Source: Branchiostoma lanceolatum (taxonomy: Eukaryota > Chordata > Leptocardii > Amphioxiformes > Branchiostomatidae). Taken from it: DNA of 64,000 nucleotides. Positions 44,408 to 56,112 of this stretch are shown one piece after another (position 1 is the stretch's first letter; the number at the start of each line of letters is the position of its first letter). The DNA lies in contig NC_089729.1 in assembly GCF_035083965.1 (NCBI RefSeq), positions 17,348,964-17,412,963 of the forward strand. Reading direction: 5' to 3'. A program made the position numbers and the translations under genes. The notes beneath the pieces were generated by a model that was given only the letters and a program-made list of their open reading frames with translations, was not told where the DNA came from and did no database searches.

Positions 44408-44566
44408 CGAAATGGAACGAAATGGAACGAAATGGAACGAAATGGAACGAAATGGAACGAAATGGAACGAAATGGAACGAAATGGAACGAAATGGAACGA
44501 AATGGAACGAAATGGAACGAAATGGAACGAAATGAAACGAAATGGAACGAAATGGAACGAACTAAA
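44408..44566. repeat. 10-bp satellite, about 16 copies, in the left foldback arm
   Basis: Tandem AATGGAACGA units, almost without change. The complementary tract in the right arm (46193-46246) has only about five. Copy number therefore changed after insertion in at least one arm. Confidence 0.95.
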
Positions 44567-45633
44567 ACATATGTATCATTATGAAATGAAATACCGGTAG
44601 ATAGCGAAATATAAGGAACGTTGTAACATTCACAGTAGACGGGAACAGGAAGCAAGTACATAATATAACGTATTTAATTTCTTGAATCTGTTTGATAATA
44701 GTAAATACAACGTTTTTGCCGCGTTTTTGTGGCTAGATTCTTCCCTGAAAATGGGGGCGCCGCGTGCAAATAACTCGGCCGCTCTTCCTTGATTTTACCA
44801 ACGATCTGCAAATGAACTGCTGAAATTAGCAGGGAAAACAAGCAAACGGAACGGAGTATCGAAGTAAGGACTAGATTATACAGAAGTTGGTGGTAACATT
44901 GCATCTCATAATTCACCAAGAGGGCATGAGGCAAGCGTAATTTCATTATTTATACAGCGTGTTTGCGTGTTGCAAACTGGAGCCCGCATGCAAAAGAACC
45001 GCCACTGTTGCCAGCGCACCGGAACTGTGCACGTGGGCGTGCTATCGACCGGTTGAATCAAACTCCGACCTCCCAGTTTTATTATCATACGGTTTTTGTC
45101 CATAACTAGTACGTACTGCATATGCATATAAGCGCAGTAACGAGTTTTATACAACCAATTGTTCGGCTGTCGGAGAATGGACCCCTCCGTTAATGATATG
45201 CAAATACAGCTCTGCACTGCGTCACCAATGTGACATTTCACACTCCATTCAATCACGGACGTGGACTGGGAACTACCTCTGGAGACATTTCTGCTTCCTT
45301 GTTCACGACAAAACAAATGGAGGGTGTGAACGAGCAGGAAATGTATTTCACGGTTCACACAACACGTAAACACGCTGTATAAATAATGAAATTACGCTTG
45401 CCTCATGCCCTCTTGGTGAATTATGAGATGCAATGTTACCACCAACTTCTGTATAATCTAATCCTTACTTCGACACTCCGTTCCGTTTGCTTGTTTTCCC
45501 TGCTAATTTCAGCAGTTCATTTGCAGATCGTTGGTAAAATCAAGGAAGAGCGGCCGAGTTATTTGCACGCGGCGCCCCCATTTTCAGGGAAGAATCTAGC
45601 CACAAAAACGGGGCAAAAACCTTGTATTTACTT

Positions 45634-46050
45634 TACACCTTTCTCACGCGGCGGACATGATAGAATGAAGACGAGGCCAATGAGGCAAAGAAGCAAAAAT
45701 AATGTACAGATTTAGTTTTCCTCCTAAATCACATTAAGTTTTAAAATATGATATCCAATCATCAATATTACAACTAATGTAATGTACAAAAAAGATGCAG
45801 CAATTTAGAGCTTCGTTGACCGATCCCATAGTCTCCACCCTCCTCTGTCAGAACGTAGAAATGCAAAATAAAAACATAGAAATGCAAATATTTGACGGTA
45901 ATGCAGCCACTCCCTCATTGGTCGATTCTCTAATTATCAGGTAATCATTGGCTAAACTGGTAATTGTGATTGACAGTTAGGATCGGTCTAATGTTTGCCA
46001 CAAGGGCCTCGTTTTCATTCTATCATGGCCGCCGCGTGAAAAAGGTCTAT
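45634..46050. mobile_element. MITE nested in the right foldback arm
   Basis: Its ends are inverted repeats of about 40 bases (ACACCTTTCTCACGCGGCGG and CCGCCGCGTGAAAAAGGT). The left arm carries the uninterrupted sequence GTATTTACTATTATC, which marks the empty site and a short duplication (about TACT). It contains a third element (45817-45990). Confidence 0.85.
45817..45990. mobile_element. Family C MITE nested inside another MITE
   Basis: It starts TTGACCGATCCCATAG and ends GTTAGGATCGGTCTAA, so the termini are inverted repeats. It carries GTAGAAATGCAAAATAAAAA and CATTGGTCGA, which also occur at 48481-48630, 51702-51846 and 55808-55951. Non-coding. Confidence 0.75.
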
Positions 46051-46956
46051 ACTATTATCAAACAGATTCAAGAAATTAAACACGTAATATTATGTATTTA
46101 CTTCCTGTTCCAGTCTACTGTGAATGTTACAACGTTCCTTATATTTCGCTATCTACTGGTATTTCATTTCATAATGTTACATATGTTTTAGTTCGTTCCA
46201 TTTCGTTTCATTTCGTTCCATTTCGTTCCATTTCGTTCCATTTCGTACTTTCGGGGGACCGAATCCGGGAGGTCTGACGTTTACTGTTTACACTGTAAAG
46301 TTTACACATCTCCTTGGTCAAAATAAGAACTTCGCAAGTTGGCAAGATAGGACTGATAATTTTCCAGAGGAGATAGTCGACCATAGTGTTACACATTGGC
46401 AAAGCGTTCACCCTGTTTGGTCAATTTTCTACTTTCATCGTATGTATGCCTGATTTTCCAACACATTGAGATGCGGTGTTGGTGACCCAGGGGTCAAAGA
46501 TTCCGCGCCATTTTGGATTTTTAAAAGAGAAGGTAAGATCAGTTGGCCGATTTTATGTGGAAATATTGCCTCTGATTTAAGCTTTAGAGCATCCATTTTC
46601 CCATGACACGTATTCTGAATGCTTCGTTAAGATATTCCTGTTTTATAACTGTTTTATTTTGAAGTTGGCACCATAATTTTAGTAACAAACGTAACGGTTT
46701 TGGTAATCAGGCGTTCGACGTTTTGGGGGGAGGGGGGCAGCCGAAATTTATCATACAGAAGATCTGAAACCTCACAATGTTAGTCATGTTTGGTTTTCAG
46801 CAATGGACACTCACAATGAACAAGAGAAAAAAAATTGTCTTTAAACTCCTATATTTTAGGAACTTCAAGCTGAATAGCGTCGCAGTGTTTGTATGAGCTA
46901 GCTGACTGCACTAGTGCAGTGACCAGGCCTGTGCAGTGACCATCCAACGTCCAACC

Positions 46957-49900
46957 ATGGGCAAGTTTGAACTGGAGATGTTCGACCCTCCCCCTGATCA
47001 AGAGTTCATCTGCAGCATCTGCAGGTAAATGTGTTCACCTGGTCCATTTATTACAGATTTGCTATGTTTTTAAAGGTCTTTACTTTGAAGTGTGCACTGT
47101 ACATACATGTATGATGATTCAAATACCCCTCTGTGTCTCCGCCAGTACACAGTATTTGTCCGCGACCCCCAGGGTCTGTGACGCGCGGGGTAAGAAAATA
47201 GTGCACTCTAAATCTTGGACCGCATGTATACACTTAAACGTGAAAGCCAGCGAGGCATGAACTTTACTGAATGATAGTATAATAAGTCGGCTTTTCGATC
47301 GTATGAGTAAGATTGTGAAGCTTGCCGATTCGGTGTATACATGAGCGTGACCTTTGCAGCCAGGCCCCTAAGCAATCAAATCAGGACAGTTCGGCACTAG
47401 GCCTAGGGCGACACTTGTAAGGGTCAAGTTAGAATTAGAGTTAGGGTTGAGGTTAGAGTTTAAGGCATCCTCTCGGCCGCAAAACATCAATGATATGCAC
47501 TTTCACACTTCCAAGTACGCAGGCGCAACCATAGGAATTGTGGGTAATATGGCAAAGGGGGTGAATGCCCATGCATACTCGGAAGTGTGAAAACGCTTAT
47601 TGTCTAAACCTCCCTAGGCTTGATGCCGAATCATCTTGATCCACTTAATTTATAGGGCCAAACTTTAGGTGCTGAAACTGCTCAATTACCTGCAGTGGCC
47701 CCTTCTCTCCGAAAGGAGGAGGAACGCCCGCCTCACCTTTTTGTACAAACTTGTTAATAATCATATCAATATAAACGCAGACAGCTCAGGGGCGCACCCG
47801 GGGTAGTCACCATCTTAAATTCCAAACTCTCAACGCCCGGACAGACACATACAAACACTCGTTCTACCCCCGCACCATCCCACAGTGGAACGCCCTGCCT
47901 GCCTTAGCCTGGGACCTACTCCCCCCCCCCCCACACTTTGCCCCTCGCAGGGTTATCTGGGGGGTAACGATGATGATGATGATGATGATGATGAAACGGC
48001 CGACATGCGCCTGGTACCAGTGTATCGGCACTCATTTTTGTTTCCTTAGCCCTTGGGCCTCACAGCTGTGCAAGCACCGGTTATGTGCTGCAAAAAAAAC
48101 AAAAAAACAAACTCTTTTCTAGGTGTGTGATGGAAGATCCCCAGGAGTGCCCTTGCGGCCATGTGTTCTGTAAGGAGTGCATCCAGCAGTGGCTACGGTC
48201 CCACAGCAACTGTCCCAACTGTCGCAAACAGTGCTACCAGGTCAAGCCGGTCTTACCCATGGTCCGTAATCTTATCAACCACCTGACCATACGCTGTGAG
48301 AATCACCAGGCAGGGTGTGACAAGAAAGTTCAACTGGAATACTATGACAACCACAAGAAGGTAGGTACATTCTATGCATGTACATTAAAGTGTGGAATAG
48401 TGAGTACTTGAGACTTTCTAATCACAAGAAAAGGTAATTTGATATTTTCTTTTGTTTTACTTAAGTGATATATGCATAGATAGACCGATCCCATAGTGTC
48501 ACCCACTTCCTTCAAAATGTAGAAATGCAAAATAAAAATGCTACTCTCTCATTGGTCGAACCACTTATTGCAGTTCTCTCTTAGGTTAAACTGCTAATTG
48601 TGATGGACAGTCAGGATCAGCTCTAGTCTATTTTCTGCTAAAATGAAATGTTGTTCTGTCAATCTCTCCCCAGGTTTGTGACTATGCCTCAGTGCCTTGT
48701 CCCAATGAAGGGTGCGACCTGCATGTCCTGAGGATAAACATGGACAAACACAATAGTGTGTGTGACTATCACCGAGACACTTGTGTCAAGGGTTGTGGCA
48801 TCTCCATTCTCAGGAAGGAACAGAAAGGACACAGCTGTATCCTGGAGTTGAAGAAAAAACTGGAAGGTAATGTACAACTACAATATAGATGCTTGATGCT
48901 GTATAACTCAAATATTATAAGACAAATACATTTAGTGTTAAATTTTGTGTTAGATAAAGCCCCCCTCTCACTGGACCCGCGGCATGCTGGCGGCTTCGCT
49001 GCGGCCGATCGAATTGACCAAGCACTCAACGAATTTCATCTACAAAAAACAAATCTTTTTAAGCTTTGTGTGTTTTCTTGTCTTTTGGGTCATACTTGTA
49101 CGTTTTGAATGATATTCCCAATATAAAGTCAAGAGTAACACAAATCCGGTTTAAGACGCAGCGACGCTGCCAGCGTGCCGAGGGTCCAGTGAGAGGGGGG
49201 CTTTAGTGTATTTTTCCCTTTAATAGAAAGAGACTTAGATCAGTCAATAGTCGCAGATGAATTATGGTGTGTTTGTGTGTGTGTGTGTGTGTATGTGTGT
49301 TGGCGTGCGTGTGTGTGTGTGAATGCTCTTCTGTCTTTGCAAAGTTACAAAAAAATAATTTTCCAAAATTGCTTTTATGACTTCATATTCTAAATCTATC
49401 CATTTCTCTGTCATGCCCGTAGAACAAGAACAGGAAAAGCGTTCTCTTAAACAGAAAAACGAGGAACTACAAGCAAAGGTGGACAATCTTAAGTTTTTGT
49501 GTTGGAGGAGCAGAAACTACTTGAAGAAGAACGTCCACCCCGAGGCACCACGAACCGTTCACAATCTGTGTATAGATCTGGAGAATGCCACGGGATTGGC
49601 TCCAGACAACACTGAGGGCCATAGAGATGCAGCGATTCCACAAGCAGCACCAGTGCAAAGGGATGAGGGAGAGTCATCATCACATGAAGGTATTCCATTG
49701 CCTGCCATGGACATGCCTCAAGGTACTCCATCATCGTACCAGCCCTCTCCAGATAGTAGCCCATTGCGTGCCATAGACTTCCCTGAAGGCACGCCATCAT
49801 CGTACCAGCCCTCTCCAGATAGTAGCCCATTGCGTGCCATAGACTTCCCTGACGGTACTCCATCATCGTACCAGCCCTCTCCAGATAGTAGCCCATTGCG

Positions 49901-52900
49901 TGCCATAGACTTCCCTGAAGGTACTCCATCGTCGTACCAGCCCTCTCCAGATAGAGATGCAGGGAGCAGCCCATCGCAGCACCAACCCTCTCCAGCTAGA
50001 GAGGTACATACTAGTATGTTTGCATGGAGTAGTCCATCGCAGTACCAGCCATCTCCTGATAGAGATGTAGGGAGTAGCCCATCGCAGTACCAGCCCTCTC
50101 CAGATAGAGTTGAGGAAGGAAGAGATCTCAATGGAGACACTGTTGAGGACAATGCTGAGGCTGTGGAAGGGGGGCAAGCGCAACCCCCAGGGGAAAACAG
50201 AAACTCAACTGAGGAAACAGAACAGCACAACCAGCGAAGGGACTCCACGCAGGCTAACAGTAACGTTGATAATGGTTCCAGGGATGATGATTCTGCAGTG
50301 GAGTCAGACTCCATCAGGAGTGATTCGGAGGTGGAGTTGTCCGACCACACAGCAAACCTGAGGTACCTAGTGTCGTCTGATTCCGATCCAACATGGGATG
50401 AAGATTCACCCAACATCTCAGACAGTGAAGGGGAGGACTCAGATACTGATAACAGTGAGCCTGTGGACGATATCAGAGAGAGCATGAATGTAGCACAAAG
50501 GTCCCGCACTACTAGATTGGTACCGTATGACGGAGGGTTTAGGCTCGCTTTTAGTGAAAATGAAGAAGGGGCTCCCAGCAATGCAACTGTACAAAACAAC
50601 TTGACACACCAAAACAGCCAGAGTCGCTCTGAAACAACAGTAGCTCAGAGGGCACAGGTATCGACGTCCAACACTAGAGTATTAAGAGCTGGTGGAGGAT
50701 TGATATTTAGAGGTGGTGGAGGATTGAGAGTTGATACACATGAAGATGAAGAGTCACCTAGGAGTCCTAGTAATGGGACTGTACAAAATAGGTCTGGTTC
50801 AACAACAGCAGCTCGGAGGGCCGCAGGATCAAGACTATTAAGATCATATGGTGGAGGGTGGAGGCCTAGGTTTCGTCGTGATGAACTGAATGAAGAAGAG
50901 GAAGAAGAGCCTTCTAGTAATGGGACTGTACAAAATAGCTCTGGCTTAACACAGCAAAACAGGCAGAGCCGTAGAGGGTTCTATTTTGAGCCTGATAGTG
51001 ATGAACCAAATGTTGAGCCTCCTAGTAATGCAACTGTACAAAATAGCTCTATATCTGGCTCAACACAGCAAAACAGGCAGAGCCGTAGAGGGTTCTATTT
51101 TGAGCCTGATGAACCAAATGAAGAAGAGCCTCCTAGAAATGCAACTGTACAAAATAGCTCTGGCTCAACACAGCAAAACAGCCAGAATCGTTCTGAAACA
51201 GCAGAAGAAAGAGCACCAGCGGAAAGATCTCACCAGGACAACACTAACGCATCTTCCCATAGAGCAGAAGGGACTGTCCTTGTAGAAGAAAGTGAGGAAA
51301 TGGGTGACGATGAAGATGGTTCTACAGCAGAGACAATAGAAAGTGATGTTTTGGGTCACTTAAGGTAAGAAATACATTACTTTTGATTTAGTTTGGTACA
51401 CTTCTGCTCAGAAGTAGTAAAGAATTGTAAAATATCCTTTGTGAGTACACTTGAATGTCTTGATCATGAAACATATTATTAAGCAATTTAAACTAGGTTT
51501 TAAAGGCACCCATGTAGCATTTTATGAATATGAGGCTTGAAAACTGGAAATATTCTAGTTGCTGTAATCTTTGTGAAATCGACATTTAATGCCACTGTTT
51601 ACCACATTTGCGTGATAATTTCATATCAAAAGTGTCCAAAAGCGGCACAAAAACAATCTACATGGTGATCTTTTAGTTTCACGCGCCTACTGTAAATACT
51701 GTAGATACAATAGCCCCGCCCACCTCCGTCAGAACGTAGAAATGCAAAATTGAAACATAAAAATGCAAATATTTGACAGACATGCAGTCACCCTCTCATT
51801 GGTCGAACCGCTAATTGTGATGGACAGTCAGGGCCAGTCTATTAGGGCTTGGATTTTCTATCAGCTCTCACCACACAACGACATCGTATCTTTGCTCCTT
51901 TAATATCGATATGTATGGTATAGTGTTATTGAAACTTACTATGTGTAGGAATGACTAGAAATTGGAGTTTTTTAATTCAAGTTCCAAGCCTCATAAAATG
52001 CTCTGGATGCCTTTAAGATGAGAATCATTGTTGTCTCTATGTACAGTGATGTGGAACAGGGAAGGACTCAGCAGGTGACAAGTCAGGAAGGTTTTTCTGG
52101 ATCACAGCGACCCAACAGAAACAGGTAGGTTACCAATTAGCCACATTAAAGAACCCACCACACTTATTCAAAGAAATAGGTGTCTTGTGCTTGCCTGGTA
52201 TAAAAATTTCGTTGTTTACAAAGAATTTGCTTGTCCAGTGATTTACCAACCTGATGAAATTATTTTTATTTATTGGTTCGGCATGTTGCCAGGGTTGCCC
52301 AACTAGCCAGAGGCTATTACTAAGGGCGAACCCATGTGCGGCCGACTGTAGGTTTTTTGGACCATCGCACACCGGGGCATGCCCCGTACTCTTTTTCGAA
52401 AGGTTTGGTGGGTGCATTTATTTGCGTGGGGTGTGGCTCTCCCCAAACACGGGACCTCCATTTAACGTCCTATCCGAGGGACGTCCCTAACCCTAGATGA
52501 GCTAGGTACTCATTTACACCTGAGTGAAGTGAGGAAAGTCGTGTAAAGTGTCTTTCCCATAGGCAAAACGTTGGGCCGCAAGTTCGGACATATCTCTGAG
52601 CACAACCCGGGATTAGATCCTGGGTCCCATTGTTTGACAGCCGCGCGCTGTACCCCTTGTGCCACACAATGCCACACGACGCCTGATGAAACTATTCATG
52701 GTTTATTTGATTCCGCCTGTATCTCCACCATCTAGGTCTGCTGGAGTCCTGGTGCGTGTCAGGGGAACCCCCCTCGTTGTCAGGAATTCCAGGAACAGGC
52801 AAAGAGGTCAAAGGTTGCAGAGGTCAAGGGCAAGTCAAAGACAAGATCAAGGTCAAGGGAACGCTAGAGGCAGAGGTGCATCCAGACCACAGGAGGGTTC

Positions 52901-53408
52901 GGCCAGGTCAGAGTGCTCCTCCACTAGGCAGACTGTAGTGCAGGCAAGAAGGCGCCACAGTAACACGACGCCACCCGTCATCACTATAGGTAGCAGTGAT
53001 GGCAATCAGTCACCCAATCAGCAGAGAGCTGACACACAGTCCAGTCGCACACGCAGGGAGGGAGGGGCGTCACAACAACAGAGGGACTCTGTACAACGGA
53101 CACAAAGAAATCAGAGCGCGTCAAGAGACATTGTGGAAATCAACATCCCCGGAGCAGAGGAAGTCACAGCACGAGAATCACGGAGAAGAAGAGGTGCAAG
53201 AGCACTGAGGAGAGTTGCAGCCGCACAAGGGAGAAGTGCGGCTGCACAGAGGCGAGATGCAACCGCACAGAGGAGACGTCCAACAGCAGCTCGGAGCACA
53301 AGAAGGTCAGGTGCAAGTTCCAGGCCGTTGGACAGCGGGGAGAGTGACTCGGAGTCTGTTCCTGTTGCGCCCAAGCGTCCTCGTCGTCACAAAGGCGGAA
53401 GAAACTGA
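46957..53408 (+). CDS. RNF151-like RING/TRAF-finger E3 ubiquitin ligase with a long repetitive tail (1063 aa)
   Basis: Exons are 46957-47024, 48123-48360, 48674-48866, 49423-51364, 52047-52124 and 52736-53408 (TGA). All phases match. Residues 19-56 are a C3HC4 RING (C19-x2-C22, C34-x-H36-x2-C39-x2-C42, C53-x2-C56), followed by TRAF-type zinc-finger sequence (CENHQAGC, CPNEGCDLHVLR) and a short coiled coil (EQEQEKRSLKQKNEELQAKV). This order is that of RNF151, RNF41 and the PDZRN proteins. MFDPPPDQEFICSIC is closest to RNF151 from memory. RING proteins of this type pass ubiquitin from E2 to substrates. After about residue 230 the protein is acidic and disordered, with 22-residue repeats (SSYQPSPDSSPLRAIDFP, residues about 266-345) and N(A/G)TVQN repeats (about 552-750), and ends in an Arg-rich basic tail. 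Vertebrate relatives are far shorter. Substrate unknown. Confidence 0.85.
47680..47995 (+). mobile_element. LINE 3' fragment, same family as 28440-29311
   Basis: It matches the end of the other copy (CTGCAGTGGCCCCTTCTCTC, TACAAACTTGTTAATAATCA, CGCACCATCCCACAGTGGAA) with internal deletions and ends in a longer (GAT)n tail (47970-47993). It lies in intron 1 of the RNF151-like gene. Confidence 0.85.
48481..48630. mobile_element. Family C MITE in intron 2 of the RNF151-like gene
   Basis: AGACCGATCCCATAGTGTCA at the start and TCAGGATCAGCTCTAGTCTA at the end, with GTAGAAATGCAAAATAAAAA and CTCATTGGTCGAACCACT inside, as at 45817-45990. The ends are partly degraded. Confidence 0.7.
48956..49204. mobile_element. 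MITE with 23-bp perfect inverted ends in intron 3 of the RNF151-like gene
   Basis: AAAGCCCCCCTCTCACTGGA at the left is exactly complemented by TCCAGTGAGAGGGGGGCTTT at the right. Next to these, GCGGCATGCTGGC and GCCAGCGTGCCGA extend the match. The interior of about 180 bases is AT-rich. No ORF. Confidence 0.85.
49263..49321. repeat. (GT)n microsatellite
   Basis: An interrupted GT run between the MITE and the large exon of the RNF151-like gene. Confidence 0.9.
49722..49955 (+). repeat. In-frame 66-bp coding minisatellite
   Basis: Three full units and a partial fourth of 66 bases, nearly identical, encode GTPSSYQPSPDSSPLRAID. The length is a multiple of three, so copy changes keep the frame of the RNF151-like protein. 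On the minus strand the same DNA also stays open, which creates long shadow ORFs. Confidence 0.95.
51500..52016. mobile_element. Composite MITE, copy 1 (family D carrying family C)
   Basis: It starts TTAAAGGCACCCATGTAGCA and ends ATGCTCTGGATGCCTTTAA, inverted repeats. A family C element lies inside at about 51702-51846. The same composite is at 55618-56112. It sits in intron 4 of the RNF151-like gene. Confidence 0.8.
52130..52675 (-). mobile_element. Large tRNA-headed SINE-like element in intron 5 of the RNF151-like gene
   Basis: On the minus strand a head reads TGGCACAAGGGGTACAGCGC (A-box-like) and, further on, GGATCTAATCCCGGG (B-box-like), followed by a body containing CTCGGATAGGACGTTAAATG and GAGAGCCACACC, shared with 20840-21080. 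The body also has small inverted segments. No protein. Confidence 0.6.
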
Positions 53409-55617
53409 TTATTGACTAAGGTTGCAGATAACGTACTTAACTTGTAACAATAACTATAACATTCAAATCCCTCAAAATGTTGAGGTGTAATGCACTCGTC
53501 TCTTTAAACCAGAAGGGGGAATGCAATCATTCATCTTGAACCAATAATGATGATTGGGAGAGTATTTCTGTCCGAATTTCTCTTTTCTTGACTAGAATCT
53601 AGTTTTTGCACCAAATTTCCAGGTTTTAAAAACAATTTCAGTAGAGAGGAGTTAGATCAGTAAGCTTAAGGTTTACCTGCAACCCTACAGATTACATTGA
53701 TAGGTGCAAAGTCACAATGGTCTTGACACAAGTAAGACCCAATGGACCATTTTCATTTGCTTCTGTCCACCTTAGATTTGGTAGCCACAAGATATTTTTC
53801 ATTGGTAGTACAGTGTAAAGTGTCAAACAGGTGATGAATTAGAAAAACTGAACAAAAAAGGAAAGTGTAAAATTGTATTTTCTGTACCCCAGTGGTGTGT
53901 AGCCTTATAATTAGGTCAGTGAAAGTAATCTATCATACTTGCTATATGTTCTGTTACCTGAGAAGTTATGTGTCATATTTCCAGCCATTCCAAAGCATGT
54001 TGTAACCTCATGTGGACTCATGTTCACCTAACCTAAAATATGTTATGGAAAAATTAATGAAAAATATTATTGTCTGATATTTTGTCTAGCCATCTGTTAA
54101 TCTCCAAGAATATATTATATGAATCTATATTTCAGATACATAAGGAATGTTCTCATTTTGCAATGTATTACATTATGTTAAGTGCACAAGTCTAGATCTG
54201 ATACTATTTATGTTTAACCAAAATAAAGTATGGAAAACCAGTTTCTTTTTTAATTTAGTTACTGTTTCTGTTACTAGTGTTAGGGCCATGGACGTTTTTT
54301 TTTGTACCACCAAGAGGGACCAGTGCTACCATGGATTTTTTGAATCTGCAATAATCAAGGTTTACATGTATTTTGATGTATGATAGCAAGTCTGTATGAG
54401 CACTCTTCTTAGTGCAATCACGTGACCAAATGACGTCATTAAAATGAACATCGCCTTTTGGGTCTTTAGATTTAAATTTATTCAAAGGGCCAAGCCAAAA
54501 TATCAAACATCAATAATTTCCGGTGAAAATTGGTTTTGGGGTAAATCATACATTGGTAATCACAAAATGATATATTTTTGGTCGATATTCTACAGATTTA
54601 GGAAGTTAGGAGCCTTTAAAGTCCAATTTTGAGGGTAATTTTCGTGTAAAAAAATGTATTGTTTACTTTCCAAAATCAGGCGTTTATTTGGGCTACAGAT
54701 GGGGTCTTGTGTGGTACATTATGTTGATTGTCCATATCATTCTCTGCATTTTGGGTCTGGAATGAACGAAATCCGTCAATTCTATCAGGAGTTATAAGGG
54801 TTATAAGAATTACACCCCAGCGGACGTTTTACCAAATCTCAGTGATATCGCAATACGTCATGCACTGGTCACTCTCGGTGGTACAAAAAACGGTCCTTGC
54901 CCATGGACTAATGTAGGTTAAAAGGAGTGAGGTTACATCTTCATTTTACATGGAAAGTTTAAATGTAAACATAAATGCCCATGCTGTAAAATGAGACAAG
55001 ACAACCAGTCAGTGCAGTACTGCAGTGAATGGCTAGGTGGCATTCCTGACATTCTGAACTCTGCCAGGTCCATATATCTCACATTGGTGATCCTCTAATA
55101 CATTATTAACTTGAACTTGGGTGCATGGACCAACATTCCATCTTTTGAGCACTTCACTATTTTGGTAGAGCTGCAATATTAATTGAATTACTTCAAACTA
55201 ACAACATAAAATGCTTCCCATTCCATTCTTCATACTAGCAGCTCATTTACATATACTTCTGGTCTTGGCATTTTGTATATTGGAAAATTTATGTGACCAT
55301 TCCAAGTGGAAAGGGAACATACAAACCTGCCTGCAAGACTTGGCGGACATCCAACATTAATATTGACCTGCCCTGGTGCAAGCTCAATCAGTCTTATACT
55401 ATTTGGGAATAGCAGAGGCAAAACCAAGAACAGGAAATGAAGCCCAGTCTATTGACAGCACACTTTACCCAGGCTGTTACCATGTTATTTGTAGACTGCA
55501 GACTATTTGTCAATACATGAGGACCATTGGTTATGTGGCTATAGTGTATTCTACACATGCTGCTTTGTGTTCTTAATCCAATGCAAGGACATTATATATC
55601 CTATAAAATGTCCTTGC
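53409..55617. other. 3' UTR and gene-free DNA downstream of the RNF151-like gene
   Basis: No exon or recognised repeat is supported. The first 0.8 kb is probably 3' UTR. Confidence 0.4.
54222..54227 (+). terminator. Candidate polyadenylation signal of the RNF151-like gene
   Basis: AATAAA about 0.8 kb after the stop codon, the first canonical signal on this strand in the AT-rich downstream DNA. Confidence 0.4.
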
Positions 55618-56112
55618 TTAAAGGCAACCAGAGCATTTTATGAGGCTTGAAAACTGGAAATATTCTAGTTGCTGTAATCTTTATGAAATTGACATTTAAT
55701 GCCACTGTTTGCCACATTTGCGTGCGGATTTCTTATCAAAAGTACTCAAAAGAGGCACAAAAATAAGCTACATGGTGATCTGTTAGTTTCACGCGCCTAG
55801 TGTAAATAGACCAATACCATAGCCCCGCCCACCTCCGTCAAAACGTAGAAATGCAAAATTAAAACATAAAAATGAAAATATTTGACGGACATGCAGTCAC
55901 TCTCTCATTGGTCGAACCGCTAATGGTGATGGACAGTCAGTATCAGTCTATTAGGGCTTGGATATTCTATCAGTTCTCACCACACAATGACATCGTATCT
56001 TTGCTCCTTTAATGTCGATATGTAATGGTATAGTTTACTATGTGTAGGGATGACTCGAAATTGAGTTTTTCAGTCAAGTTTCATGCCTCATAAGATGCTC
56101 TGGATGCATTTA
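55618..56112. mobile_element. Composite MITE, copy 2 (family D carrying family C)
   Basis: It starts TTAAAGGCAACCAGAGCATT and ends GCTCTGGATGCATTTAA. It is collinear with 51500-52016, with the family C element in the same place (about 55808-55951), so the insertion happened before the composite spread or duplicated. Confidence 0.8.

Larger units (their letters stand above)
44391..46262. mobile_element. Foldback transposon-like element with satellite-bearing arms
   Basis: Two long inverted arms, 44391-44977 and 45359-46262, enclose a spacer of about 380 bases. Both tips read GGTCCCCCGAAAGT and then a 10-bp repeat (AATGGAACGA or its complement). The inner ends both read TTTCATTATTTATACAGCGTG. 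The arms encode the same meaningless ORF. Long inverted repeats with subterminal tandem repeats are the hallmark of foldback/TU-type elements. The right arm is longer because a smaller MITE (45634-46050) is inserted. Flanks AATCCAGGG and AATCCGGGA may be an imperfect target duplication. No transposase is seen. Confidence 0.85.

Noticed and set aside
44229-44661. ORFs with NGTKWNEMER and SISFHFVPFR repeats
   Set aside because: They translate the 10-bp satellite in the foldback arm; all frames stay open for lack of stop codons in the unit.
44674-45715. Two near-identical ORFs beginning MKLRLPHALLVNYEMQ
   Set aside because: They are the same non-coding foldback arm in opposite orientation. No known domain and no conservation pattern suggests a protein.
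49718-50599. A 293-codon minus-strand ORF with SGEGWYDDGVPSGKS repeats
   Set aside because: It is the antisense of the coding minisatellite in the RNF151-like exon, whose plus-strand frame fits neighbouring exons.
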